From assembly GCA_049999725.1 (NCBI GenBank), contig JBNGIS010029611.1:1-28286 (forward strand): DNA of 28,286 nt, written 5' to 3'. The position numbers and the translations under genes are program-made. Below, one piece after another: positions 1 to 9,689 of this stretch. Positions within the stretch are counted from its first letter, which is position 1. Every line of letters starts with the position of its first letter. The DNA comes from Haplomitrium mnioides. Its lineage: Eukaryota > Marchantiophyta > Haplomitriopsida > Calobryales. A model generated the notes under the pieces. That model was not told where the DNA came from. It worked only from the letters and a program-made list of their open reading frames with translations, and searched no databases.

Positions 1-219
1 GGCCTCTCCCTTCATGACTGCTCGCAGAATTCTAATTTTCACATGGCTTTCTTCATTCGCTGTAGCGGTGTTCTCCAAATCATCAAGCCATGCATCGGGG
101 TCGTCCTTCAGACGCCCCTTGAAGGACTTGTACTTAAATCTGCCCCTCAGCCCAAAAAGGGGTACCGGGTTGGCCATCCCCACACTAGGCAAGGCCAATT
201 CCACGCACAAGTCGATCAT
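1..219 (-). CDS. Gag N-terminus of element A, partial
   Basis: This is the start of the Gag structural protein, which would build the virus-like particle; only about 73 codons are inside the window. The frame is open from an ATG at 219-217 to the window edge. A second in-frame ATG at 177-175 starts MANP, and the same MANP start followed by GLRGRFKYKSF occurs in element B Gag at 18460, so 177 is the better-supported start; the upstream 14 codons are only weakly similar between copies. Conserved features are the basic RGRFKYKSFK stretch and the DAWLDDLENTA segment, typical of the leading part of plant retrotransposon Gag domains. No stop is seen in this fragment, unlike element B. The rest of the gene is missing, so intactness cannot be judged. 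Confidence 0.75.
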   Translation of the reverse strand, partial: MIDLCVELALPSVGMANPVPLFGLRGRFKYKSFKGRLKDDPDAWLDDLENTATANEESHVKIRILRAVMKGEA

Positions 220-362
220 TTCCTCCACTCTTCCTCAACCAGATCTCAACATGGTGCTATGTTTTTCGGAATTCTCCAAACCGACACAATTCGACTTTGG
301 GATCCTTGGTGCACAATGTGATAACTTGGCTTCGGGTTGGTCTCAGGCTTTTGCAAACCTTT

Positions 363-381
363 GGCCCTCCTTCTAGCACCA
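363..381 (-). other. Primer binding site (PBS) of element A
   Basis: On the minus strand the sequence TGGTGCTAGAAGGAGGGCC lies 8 bases after the LTR end (TGACA, 394-390). The same 19 bases follow the LTR of element B at the same spacing. It begins with TGG, as needed to pair with the CCA end of a tRNA. The tRNA species was not identified. Confidence 0.7.
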
Positions 382-1758
382 AAAATGTATGTCACTCTCC
401 TCCTTCAGGCCTTAACCTTCAAAGGTGCCACTTTGGAAGGGAGGGGAGGACAAAACAAGGGAATGGGTTCTTTTGTGAGATGGCCCCATTGCAAGTTATC
501 ACTTTAAGGCCTTAAGGGATTCCTTTTCACCTTACAAGCCCTTCCACACATCAACAATCACCTTAGTAGCAATCCGGCTCATTCACACTTAATGCTAAAA
601 CACACATACACATGGACCAAGATACTTTTGTGGTAATCTGCAGTATAATTTAGGGGCCCCAATTATGGACCCAAACACCTTGTGTACAAATTAGGAACCA
701 AATACCGTATCTGAAATATCCAGGGACAATGTCAATGGACTTGACTCCCCCTTCGCAGGGCTGGTCTAGGGTTCAAAAAATTGAATACCGGTATGCTCCT
801 AGTCTTAAGTGCTTCTTATAAAATACAAACAGAATTCAAATCTAACTAATACACAAATACACAAATACATACACACGGGTATTGCACTCCACCAAAATTG
901 TATTCTTTACAGAACCATAGGGACAAGCCTCCCCAGCAAACTCCTCCCTTCATCAACTCACAATCCCAATCTTCCTTCCATCCTTTATGCACACACTTCC
1001 TCCACATAGTTTTTTAACTTCCCTCGTGAGAAGCCCTAGATTTACTTCTTGAGGCTTGGAAGAGGATTTCTTTAACTTCCACCTCTAGAAGACAGTCCTC
1101 TCGACTGCAGGCTACACACTCCACCTTCAAACCTTGAATAAATCTTTTTCGCAATGCGCGGGCACTAACGTAGCCACTCGTTTCTTGGCTCTACTTGAAA
1201 GATTAAACCAAAGCACACTCCGAGCGTTTCTGGGTTTGATGCTCTTGGATAGATGATGTTGAGAGGACTCCAAGATCCCTCTTGGTAGCCTCTCCCGAAT
1301 TCTAGACAAGTAGGATCCCCTTTCGCTTCACGTATCGATTCACCTCCACTACTGATCCACCCGCAGGAATGAGTTCACCTTGATCGCATGAGCTTGCAGA
1401 GCTCCCCACCTAGTAATTCTCGGCACCCCTCCAGTCCACCTCTACCCCTACTAGCCCCCTGCACGAGTCCACTCGCCTTACGTAAATCTTCACTGGAATC
1501 CTTTCTTTCTTACCTCATTGTGTCTTCTTGTCCCAAGATCGCTTATACGTCTCTAATTTGCATGCACACCAACCCGTTCAATGTCGCAACCCCTCGATCT
1601 ATACTCCTTGCGCTTCCGTCCCTGTGTGTCCGATCCATTCGAAAAGGTTGCTTTTCTTGTTAGGCTCGGGCTTCGGATGTGGCGACACCTGTCCCGACTA
1701 TTTGCAGAATGATCCAAGTACAACGGTCAGTTCCGAGGTTTACGGGGCCTAGTCTCAA

Positions 1759-1894
1759 GAATCCCGCGGAACGGAGTCCGAAGAATCCTACGGAACGGAG
1801 TCCGAAGAATCCCATGGAACCGAGTCTGAAGAATCCTACGGAACTGAGTCCGAAGAATCCTATGGAATCGAGTTTGAAGAATCACGCGGAACCA
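1759..1894 (-). repeat. 24-bp tandem array inside LTR A
   Basis: Units start at 1759, 1783, 1807, 1831, 1855 and 1879 with a constant 24-bp step. The plus-strand consensus is close to GAATCCTACGGAACGGAGTC plus CGAA. Because 24 is divisible by three, both strands show repetitive open frames that are artefacts. Confidence 0.9.
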
Positions 1895-1900
1895 AAGACT

Positions 1901-2340
1901 TTGACCCAAAGAATCCCTCGTATAGGTGAGTTCGAAGAACCCCTTGGACTCCTGAGTCCGAGGTTTACTTTTTTCCGTAGGACGCCGTCTGATGTCGTTT
2001 TCAACCGGGAAGGTGGACCGTCGCGCTGACCTACGTTTGTAGTTGACCACAGCTATGACCCGAAGGATCCTTCAGACAAGTGAGTCCAAAGAACCCCTCG
2101 GACTCCTGAGTCCGAGGTTGACTTTCTTTTGCAAGGCACCGTCCGATGTCGTTATCAACCGAGAAAGTGAACCGCCATGTTGACCTACGTCTGTAGTTGA
2201 CTGCGGCTTTGACCCAAAGGATCCCTCCAACAAATGAGTCCGAAGAACCCCTCAGACTCCTAGGTCCGAGGTTGACTTTCTTCCGAAGGGCACCATCCGA
2301 CGTCGTTTTCAACTAGGAAGGTGGTTCGTCGCGCTAACCT
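1901..2340 (-). repeat. 154-bp tandem array inside LTR A (almost 3 copies)
   Basis: The motif TTGACCC/ATGACCC recurs at 1901, 2055 and 2209, and GATGTCG or GACGTCG at 1991, 2145 and 2299, all spaced exactly 154 bp. The third copy is incomplete. Short words in the unit, such as GTCAACCTCGG and GACATCGGACGG on the minus strand, resemble words in the subrepeats of element B LTRs. Confidence 0.88.
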
Positions 2341-2365
2341 TGGGTTCCGAAGTCGACCAAAGGCC

Positions 2366-2560
2366 TCTTTTGAATTCGCCACGTTTCCATAGGATCCCTT
2401 GGCCACCTTCGCGTTTTCCACGTTTCCGTAGAATCCTCCGGACACCTCCGCGCTTGTCACGTTTCCAAAGAATCCCCCGAACACCTCTACGCTTGCCATG
2501 TTTCCAAAGAATCCCCCGGACACCTCTATGCTTGCCACGTTTCTGAAGAATCCACCGAAT
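2366..2560 (-). repeat. 39-bp tandem array inside LTR A (5 copies)
   Basis: CACGTTTCC or CATGTTTCC recurs at 2380, 2419, 2458, 2497 and 2536, a constant 39-bp step, followed each time by a GAATCC-type word. Element B LTR has only diverged, non-amplified versions of the same words at about 15170-15260, so the array expanded in the A branch. Confidence 0.88.
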
Positions 2561-3218
2561 CCGTGAAGTCCGAAGTGGGGTTGGACCCCGGTAAAGCTTA
2601 TTAATGCTTGAGGAAGCGGAGTGTCCCCCGATCCTCGACGTCGTCGTTGCTTACGAAGGTCGTTGCCCCCTCCTTTCTCTTTCCAATTCTTGCTTCTGGC
2701 GCCGGCCACCTGAAAGCTTACGTTGCAGCCTTTCCCTTACTTATGGCCCCTTCCAACTATTGTCAATCTCCGATGTCCGCCTCGCGTCTCTGGTCCTCCT
2801 CCTCTGGTTTTTGATCCTTCTTCACTTCCGAGATCGGCTTTCCTTCCTCTTCTCGGCTGATTGCCTTTGGTGAGCGCTTCGTTCCTCTCTGCTAGGGCCC
2901 CGATTCCTGCATCTTGATGATACTTGCAGGCTCTCTTCCACTTCCTTCAAATTTTAGTGGTGCCCCCCTTTGTCGGCTGCCACAGCTCCCTTCTCCAACT
3001 CCGAAGCAATCTCGTGAGCCCTTCTTCTATCGACCTCCCTTCCTCACCCCGCCACAAGTCCAATTCCACTCCTCGGATCTAGGTGACTCGCTTGTACTGG
3101 CTGATAGGAGTTGATCCGCTGCTTGCGGGGTACTTTAACACTTACAAGAGGAGAGTTGCTCCAATGTCACCTCCAATTCGAGGAATTCGTCCATAGTACC
3201 TCATGTCACCGGTTGACA

Positions 3219-3830
3219 TTCATTATCGTTGTTTGTGACCTTACAAGTACATAGAGTTTATACGCGTACAAGATTCATTATTGCTTTTTGTAATCCTATG
3301 GGCACATATGATTTGTTATTATTATTTGTAACCCTATACATATATAGACTCTATGCATATATAAGATTTGTTATTCTTTTTTGGAACCAAATTTGCACAT
3401 GGACTCTAAGATTCGTTATTGTTGTTTGTAGCCCTATGTGTGCATAAGATTTCTTATTGCTCTTAGAAACCCCATCCATGCATGAGATCTAAATTCATAA
3501 AAGATTTTGTCGTGTTGTTTGTAGCCCTATGTGCACATAGTATTTGTTATTGTTTTATAAGAACCTATGACACTTAAGAAATATTATAGTTTTCTTAATA
3601 ACTTCACACATATAGGCTCTTAACGCGTATACAATTTTTTATTGTTCTTTGAGACTATAGGCATACATACAGCCTTGGTGGAGTGAAGTGTTTTTTTGTA
3701 TCCCTACTCGTATTTGGAATTAGTTGTTGTCATTTCTATCTTCTTGTACGTTTATAATCTATAAGCGCAAAATAGTCTATATTGTTTGTAAACCTATGTG
3801 CGCCAAGGAGATCTATTTCTCTTGTGTACT
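3219..3830. repeat. Degenerate AT-rich array of roughly 40-60 bp units
   Basis: Versions of TTGTTATTGTTGTTTGTAGC followed by CCTATGTGCACATA recur irregularly, with clear copies near 3228, 3283, 3325, 3421 and 3515 and weaker ones to about 3800. The left edge coincides with the terminus of LTR A, so the element probably inserted into this array. No coding potential is seen. Confidence 0.65.
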
Positions 3831-5924
3831 CTCTTTTTGAAAAACACATTAGTGTTCTTTATAACCTTCTATAAGCAAGACACTTCTCCCAACCCTTTTC
3901 AAAATTTCAATAAAAATACTTCTTTTTTAATATTAATAAATTAAATTTATATTTATATTTATATTTATATTTATAGTTATATATACATATATTGACTTAT
4001 TCTCTAGTGTAGTCAAATATAATTGCCAATTGCTTCTTCATTATGACCAACAAATGAAAGAAAAAAAAAACCTACAAACCATCAAAGAAAATGTTATATT
4101 ATTGGTAAGAAGTAATAATTGAGTATCATAATGAGTAGTATGGATCAAACATTTATTTCATACTAGCCATTGTTACTAGAGACCATCAATAAAGATTGTT
4201 TAGTAGGTTGCATGTTGTTAGTGCATTCATTTTCAACCATATTCTTTCTTTAGAGGTCTTTTTAACTTACAACAACTTGATAAGTGACTTCAACTTGACC
4301 ACTACAATGTCATTTAAGCTATTATATGACTTTCAAGAGTTGCTAACTTTTATGTTGTATCTTCAACTCGACAATACAACACAAATTGTGTATACCTATG
4401 ATCAAATTGATTAGATTTTCAGCAAGTTTTAAAATTTTTTGAAGCACTTTAAGGCTTTTAGGCTAATAATATTTAGCAAGACGTTATAATTGTCCTATAT
4501 TCCAAAACCATTGGTAATTCTTCTATAAAAGACTTGGGATTTCAAAAGTTTTCTATAATGTTCAAAAATTTGATGACATAACCTTCAATCAACAATTTAA
4601 ATTTAAGTTGTGTGACTCAATAACAAAGATTTGGAATAAATAATTTTCAAGAGATGAATTTTAGTTAACTTTGGATGGTGTTCTACAACTCAAGTAACTA
4701 CTAGAAGTAGAGAGATAAATTCTTAGTAAAATGTTAGTTCTATTGGAATCTTGTTTTAAAATCAATGAGATTCAAAAAGAAGAAAAAGAAATTACTGAAG
4801 ACTAAGTGGTTTTTGCAATTAAAAACAACATAACACAAAACTTCTACAAGTTCTTCGCTGATTCTTATAATCAGAGGAGTAATGAGTTTCTTCATTCCCA
4901 ACACAATATTGCATCGTACATCATTGAAAAAAAATTGATTCAGATTATATTTCAAGTTTCTAGCTTCAAAATTTATAATTTCTCATGATAGTTCTCAAAC
5001 GTTTTGTGTTACTTATCAAGTTGATGTTCAACAGAAAGAGGGAGAGGCTCCATATGAATGTATATTTTGTCCACATCAAGCAATGTATGATGTGGCTTCT
5101 ATGTAAAGAGAAGGAGTTGTTTCACATCAAATAAGATAGGGAAACAAATTTGGCAACATACATGATTTGAAAGAATTTTTTTTTTTTTTTGGTGTTGTTG
5201 CATCACTTGAACCAAAGTGTAGACCAATCTCGATTGCAAAAGTCCTCAAAATTTTTTCATTCAATGAGGAAGAACCTCCAACTTCAAGATAGAACATGCT
5301 CAATGCTTGCAAGGCTAAAGATGTTTTTTTAGACAACAATTTCCAAAGAAAAGAGCATCCACAAAAGGAAAATGCAAATACAAATTACATATCAATTTAC
5401 TAGATGCAACACAAATCACAACTCTCTCTTTTGATTTTCTTCTCATACAAAAAATTCATGTCAGAAAAACCACTTCAGCAACCATCAAATCAAGTTACGA
5501 AAATAGTAGATTCAAGGGTCTCTTAGTTGTGCAACAACAATTCCTAAATACCTCAGCAAAAAACCTTAAATTAAATGTTTATTTAGTTCATATTGAAAAA
5601 TATATGATGAAGTTTCTATATTGAAATAAGAAACATGTTGAAATACGAGAAACAAAAAGCAATTCATCCATCGTGCTTGTAAGAGAATAAAAAAATATAA
5701 TTAACACTAAAGACTATGCAAGAATCTTGATGAGTTCTTTAAAGCTGAATCCAAAGAAATAGACACAAGTGGTTGAATCCATTTATGATTCTATATAAAT
5801 GTTTTTCTATTGTAATGTTTAGAAGATGCATGTTGTAATTTTTATTTTGTACATTTTATAAGTTTTATGGATATTTTTCTTCTAGTAGCTTCTTCTTGTT
5901 GAAAAACAATTGTACTTGGTTGTT
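3831..5924. other. AT-rich non-coding stretch
   Basis: About 2 kb without a credible gene. Small open frames are short, low-complexity and unlike any family I recognise. A simple TTTATA-type microsatellite lies at about 3944-3985, and an A-run and a T-run occur near 4060 and 5168. Nothing else structured was seen. Confidence 0.6.
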
Positions 5925-7090
5925 TGGACTACTAAACCCTATGTAAGCATTAACTCTAAAGTTGAACTTAAAACCCTATATGTGCTTGGACTACTGACAT
6001 CTATGCATGCAAAGAATGGTAAAGTCTAGGAGTGTTTGGAGCATGAATTGGAAGCACGAACCTCAAGTGCGCAGTCATTCTAAAGTGAAACTCTAAATCT
6101 CAAGTTGGTTTGAATTTACGAAAATTGTACACATAGGAACTCTCAATGCATGCAAAACTTGAAACTTCTTCTATTCGACTATTGAAGCTCTTACAAGCAA
6201 TTACTATGGAAGCCTCGTTGAGCAATGATTCCAAAAAAAAGTAAGAATCCTTTGTACATTTGGATAGTGATGCAAAACTCAAAATCTCCACGGTCTTGGA
6301 CTAATGAAGCTTTGGCATAAAAGAACTTTAAAGCAAAACTTAGAACCTCTTACACATCCAAACAATTGAACCCCATGCATATATGGAATTTGAATGGGAA
6401 CTTTGAACTCCATTTGCAAATGAACTTCTCAATTATCTACACACCTTGTCTACTTAAAATTTTGTATGTATGGACTCTTAAGTGGAATTGAGATTCTCAT
6501 GCTTGCATAGATTGCTGACGCACCTTGGCTATTGATTCTTATGCATGTATGGACTCTGGAGTTGAATTCCAAATACCCTAGTGCATGGATTGGTAAAGCC
6601 ACTACCTCTTTAGACAATAAACCCTATGTGCATATGGACTATGAAGTTGATCTCGTAAAACCCCTATGTGCATGAGTTGTTTAAGCCACTACATCTCTTG
6701 ATTACTGAAGACTATGTGCACAAATACTCTAAAGATGAACTTGAAAACCTTGCGATTCTATTTTATTGAAGCCACTGCACCATTTGACTATTGACCCCTA
6801 TGCATGCATAGACTATGAAGCTGAACTTCAAACCCCCTACACACATAGGTTGCTCAAGCCCTTACATGCTTTGACTACAAAACCCCTTGCACGCATAGAC
6901 TGCTCAAGTTTATATGCATTTTGACTATTGAACCACATGAGCATATGGAGTGTGAAAGCCTTGAAGAGCTTTAACTACATTTCCTAATGGATGCATGGAT
7001 TGCTCAAGACTCTATGGACTTTGACAACCTAACCATACTCATGCATAGGCTCCAAAGCAAAACTCAAAACCTATTCTTGCATGAAATTCA
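5925..7090. repeat. Degenerate array of roughly 90-100 bp units
   Basis: A compound motif recurs: GACTATTGAACCC, then TATGCATGCATGGACT, then GAAGTTGAACTT, then GGATTGCTCAAGCC. Recognisable starts are near 5926, 5987, 6175, 6520, 6611, 6698, 6788, 6870 and 6922, with spacings of about 50-100 bp and some gaps. The copies are too diverged and uneven for a precise unit length by eye. Confidence 0.6.
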
Positions 7091-7625
7091 AAGAAGAAGT
7101 TGAAACTCCTCACAAGGTTGGGTTTACAAAGCTTTTTTTTTCTTGATTTTGAACTGGTACCCCAAATGCCTAGCATTTTGGGCTCGTCCCTATATTTTTT
7201 TTTGTTCATAATTAATTTGTGGCAGCCTCATGTTTATGTGTGCATGAAATCTCAAACTACGAATTTAATTTTAAAAAAACTTTGTTTGAATAATTGTTGG
7301 AAATTTGCAAGGTTGGAATGTTTTCTATCCAAATTTTAAAACTATATGAAAACAATACACAAATTTTGATGTTTTGATTGAATTTGAGGTTTTAAAATAT
7401 TTTATTTCAATATAAAAAAGTTGTTGGAAATATCAAAAATCCTCCAAAAAAAATCCTTTAAATTTGTTTTTGGAAAAGATCCTTCATTTTTCTGTCACTT
7501 TGAATATGAAAACTTCTTTTTTTTTTGCCAAAAAAATAGTTCATGGTTTTAGTAGTTTTTTTTTTTTGGTTCATAGTAGTGGCTATTACTAGTGAAAAGC
7601 TATCTCTCTTAAGGACATATAAGGT
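7091..7625. other. AT-rich stretch with T/A runs
   Basis: About 0.5 kb of AT-rich DNA with several poly-T or poly-A runs (near 7130, 7195, 7505 and 7555). No gene, RNA or repeat family was recognised. Confidence 0.5.
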
Positions 7626-7790
7626 CTTGCAAATGGTGCTAAGAGGTCAAGGCTACCTATATACTTTTATATCTTCATTGTAGAATCAAACCTAGAAATT
7701 CTTCTCCTTGCAAGCGGTGCTAAGAGGTCAAGCCTACCTATATATTTTTATATCTTGATTGTAGAATCAAACCTAGAAATTCTTCTCCTT
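7626..7790. repeat. 81-bp tandem duplication
   Basis: Two copies begin at 7626 and 7707, both starting CTTGCAA and both containing GGTGCTAAGAGGTCAAG and GTAGAATCAAACCTAGAAAT. Differences are few, so this duplication is younger than the surrounding arrays. A diverged third copy lies at 12265-12370. Confidence 0.92.
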
Positions 7791-9054
7791 ACTCTCTAAT
7801 TCAACTTCAAAGCTATTGTACTGTGCCTTTTCAAGGTGGTCCTTCTCAAGTGACATCTCGTAGACCACCATAAGGATAGACATGTTTCAATAGTAACAAT
7901 CCTAACCATAGAGCCTATTATTGTTCTTTCCCAAACTTTCTACAATGTTTGCACTTTCGTCAATGGTATTTTGATTACATACATTTCTAAAATTAGAATG
8001 TGCTATTTTTCAAATGTTATTAACAATTGTTGCAACAACCTTTTGTGTAGTAAAAGCCCGTTATCATTAGTTTTCTCAACACACTTGTGTTCCAACAGTG
8101 AGCTTCCACCATTACTCAATTTACACACAAGAAACATAATTGATTTGGTTGGTGCCAATGCTGCTATCTTCTCAACTTACTTTGCCATCTTTGGTTCAAC
8201 CAAAGGTTAATTTTCCTCAACATGGACAACATATGAAAATAGTTCCAATAAATGTCATATTCATTGTAAATACTTCATCACAAAATGCACACATGAAAAC
8301 CATGACCAACATACCTCCAAGTATTCCTTCTTCTTTATTATCTACATAGGCATAGGTCAAGAATCAGAAGGCTGACAGCAAGTTAAGTATGGCTCAAAAA
8401 CTTTTACATGCAAATTGTTTTCCAATGTTTTAGTTCGAGTCTATTTTTCAAATATAGTAATTAAGCATAAAAATATAGATCTTACAGATAAACGTAAGGA
8501 TGTCTTAAGCACTCATAGTTCATATGCCAATGGAATTTGAAAACCTTAATCACAATGAATCTTTTTTCTCCTCCACTATTGTATGCAGTTGAGGGTTTGT
8601 CCAATACATATCACGAGAAGAATTCTCTAGCCATTGCAAGTAAGAGGATTCTTTCAGATTCAAAACAAGCAATAGATCATTAGATGTTAAAGTTGTCTTG
8701 TTTTTGTTGCTCTATTTTGTTTGTTTTTAAAATTTTATTCAGCTATCTTAAAAATTCTAATATGCTTTAAGAAGTCAAGTTGTGAAGGTTTGCCATTTGA
8801 ATTGAAGCTATCAATTGGTCAAATGACCAATAGTTTGTGCAACACATTTAGTATCTTGTTTGAGTACTTGAAATCCTTGTTCTCTTCTTTCACAACTAAA
8901 TAACTCAAACATGCCATCTTATACAACAGTTGGATATTTGGTGAACGAAATTTGTTAATGATATCAATCATTGTAGTCTACTTCTATGGGCATAATGATT
9001 TTTCATATTGGCTAGCAATCTACTTAGCAACAATATTTTGCCCATTGGGTAGGA
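7791..9054. other. AT-rich non-coding stretch
   Basis: About 1.3 kb with no supportable gene. The longest frames (about 60-80 codons near 7971-8349 and 8721-8903) are composition-driven, overlap each other and contain no motif I recognise. Confidence 0.5.
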
Positions 9055-9162
9055 AACTTTTAAGCAATGGTTGACAACTTCAAAAATTGTAACTTTTAAG
9101 CAATGGTTGACAACTTCAAAAATTTTAACTTTTAAGCAATGGTTGACAACTTCAAAAATTGT
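9055..9162. repeat. 36-bp tandem repeat, 3 copies
   Basis: CAATGGTTGACAACTTCAAA starts at 9065, 9101 and 9137, giving an exact 36-bp step with near-identical copies. The step is a multiple of three, so a minus-strand frame at 8968-9171 shows a threefold repeated peptide; I regard that frame as an artefact of the repeat. Confidence 0.93.
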
Positions 9163-9269
9163 TGTGGTCAACCAACGCCAACATGCTACTCAACAAGTAT
9201 GTTTTTTTGGTGTCAACAAAATGACTTTAAAAATTGGTGATTGAATCTCTCTCCTCTTACAAGGAGTCA

Positions 9270-9480
9270 AGTCACTATTTGGTCTGCAAGGTACGCTCAC
9301 TTGTATAAAAAAAAAGATCTGCTAGATCCATCATCTAGAAGATATAAGAGCATCAAAGAGTGTATATTTGGAGCACAATGATTAGCATTGATGATAAAAT
9401 GCAGCAAAATGGACATCAAAAGGATTCAAGATGCAAGGATTTGTCTTCGACAAAATAACTTTGGCATTTTCTCTTACTCT
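9270..9480 (+). repeat. Flank of the ~140-bp array, present inverted at 27010-27150
   Basis: The reverse complement of about 9320-9465 aligns with 27010-27150. Shared blocks on the right-hand copy include CTCCAAAT, GATGCTCTT, TATCTTC and TCAATGCT in the same order and with similar spacing. The two arrays are therefore parts of a larger repeated unit, not independently arisen satellites. Confidence 0.7.
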
Positions 9481-9689
9481 TATAGTTTAGATTTGATTTG
9501 TACAAAAATCCAACAATTGAAGGGTTTGTAGAAACAAGCCAGTGAAGGTTAGCAAGAAGCTTACTCAGAAGAAATCTCTTATGTTTGGGAGTTTGAGTTT
9601 TCATATTTATTAAGAGTTTACTTCGTTTGTACTCAATCCCTACCTCTCTTATCAAAAGCAAAACTGTAAGAGAATGCATATTAGCAGGC

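Larger units (their letters stand above)
1..3218 (-). mobile_element. Ty3/gypsy LTR retrotransposon, element A (5' part only)
   Basis: Read on the minus strand, this segment runs LTR (3218 to 390), primer binding site (381 to 363), short leader and the start of gag (219 to 1), then leaves the window. The same order with recognisably similar sequence occurs in element B at 14628-18738 on the plus strand, including the LTR termini, the primer binding site and the Gag N-terminus. A and B are therefore related members of one lineage in opposite orientations, though the LTR interiors have diverged strongly. The outer edge at 3218/3219 is sharp: the array at 3219 onward begins in phase with its own repeat motif. 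The target duplication cannot be tested because the other end lies outside the window. Confidence 0.85.
390..3218 (-). repeat. 5' LTR of element A (about 2.83 kb)
   Basis: The LTR begins on the minus strand with TGTCAACC at 3218 and ends with TGACA at 390, giving matched 5-base inverted ends. Three kinds of evidence support the limits: the first ~60 bases align with the starts of both LTRs of element B (shared pattern GGTAC, then GAATT, then AATTGGAGG); the last part, including a block at about 1010-1100, aligns with 17370-17470 of element B; and the PBS follows directly. The LTR is GC-richer than its AT-rich flank and its middle third is built of tandem repeats (1759-1894, 1901-2340, 2366-2560). 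Open frames here are by-products of repeat units and are not genes. Confidence 0.8.

Noticed and set aside
2366-2560. CRISPR-like array
   Set aside because: The 39-bp steps are whole-unit tandem repeats without unique spacers, inside a plant retroelement LTR; the same applies to the 36-bp repeat at 9055-9162.
1679-2709. Overlapping open frames on both strands with repetitive peptides
   Set aside because: They follow the 24-, 154- and 39-bp repeats inside LTR A; periods divisible by three keep frames open without selection.
8968-9171. Minus-strand frame with a threefold peptide repeat
   Set aside because: Generated by the 36-bp tandem repeat; no start context, homologous domain or flanking coding sequence.
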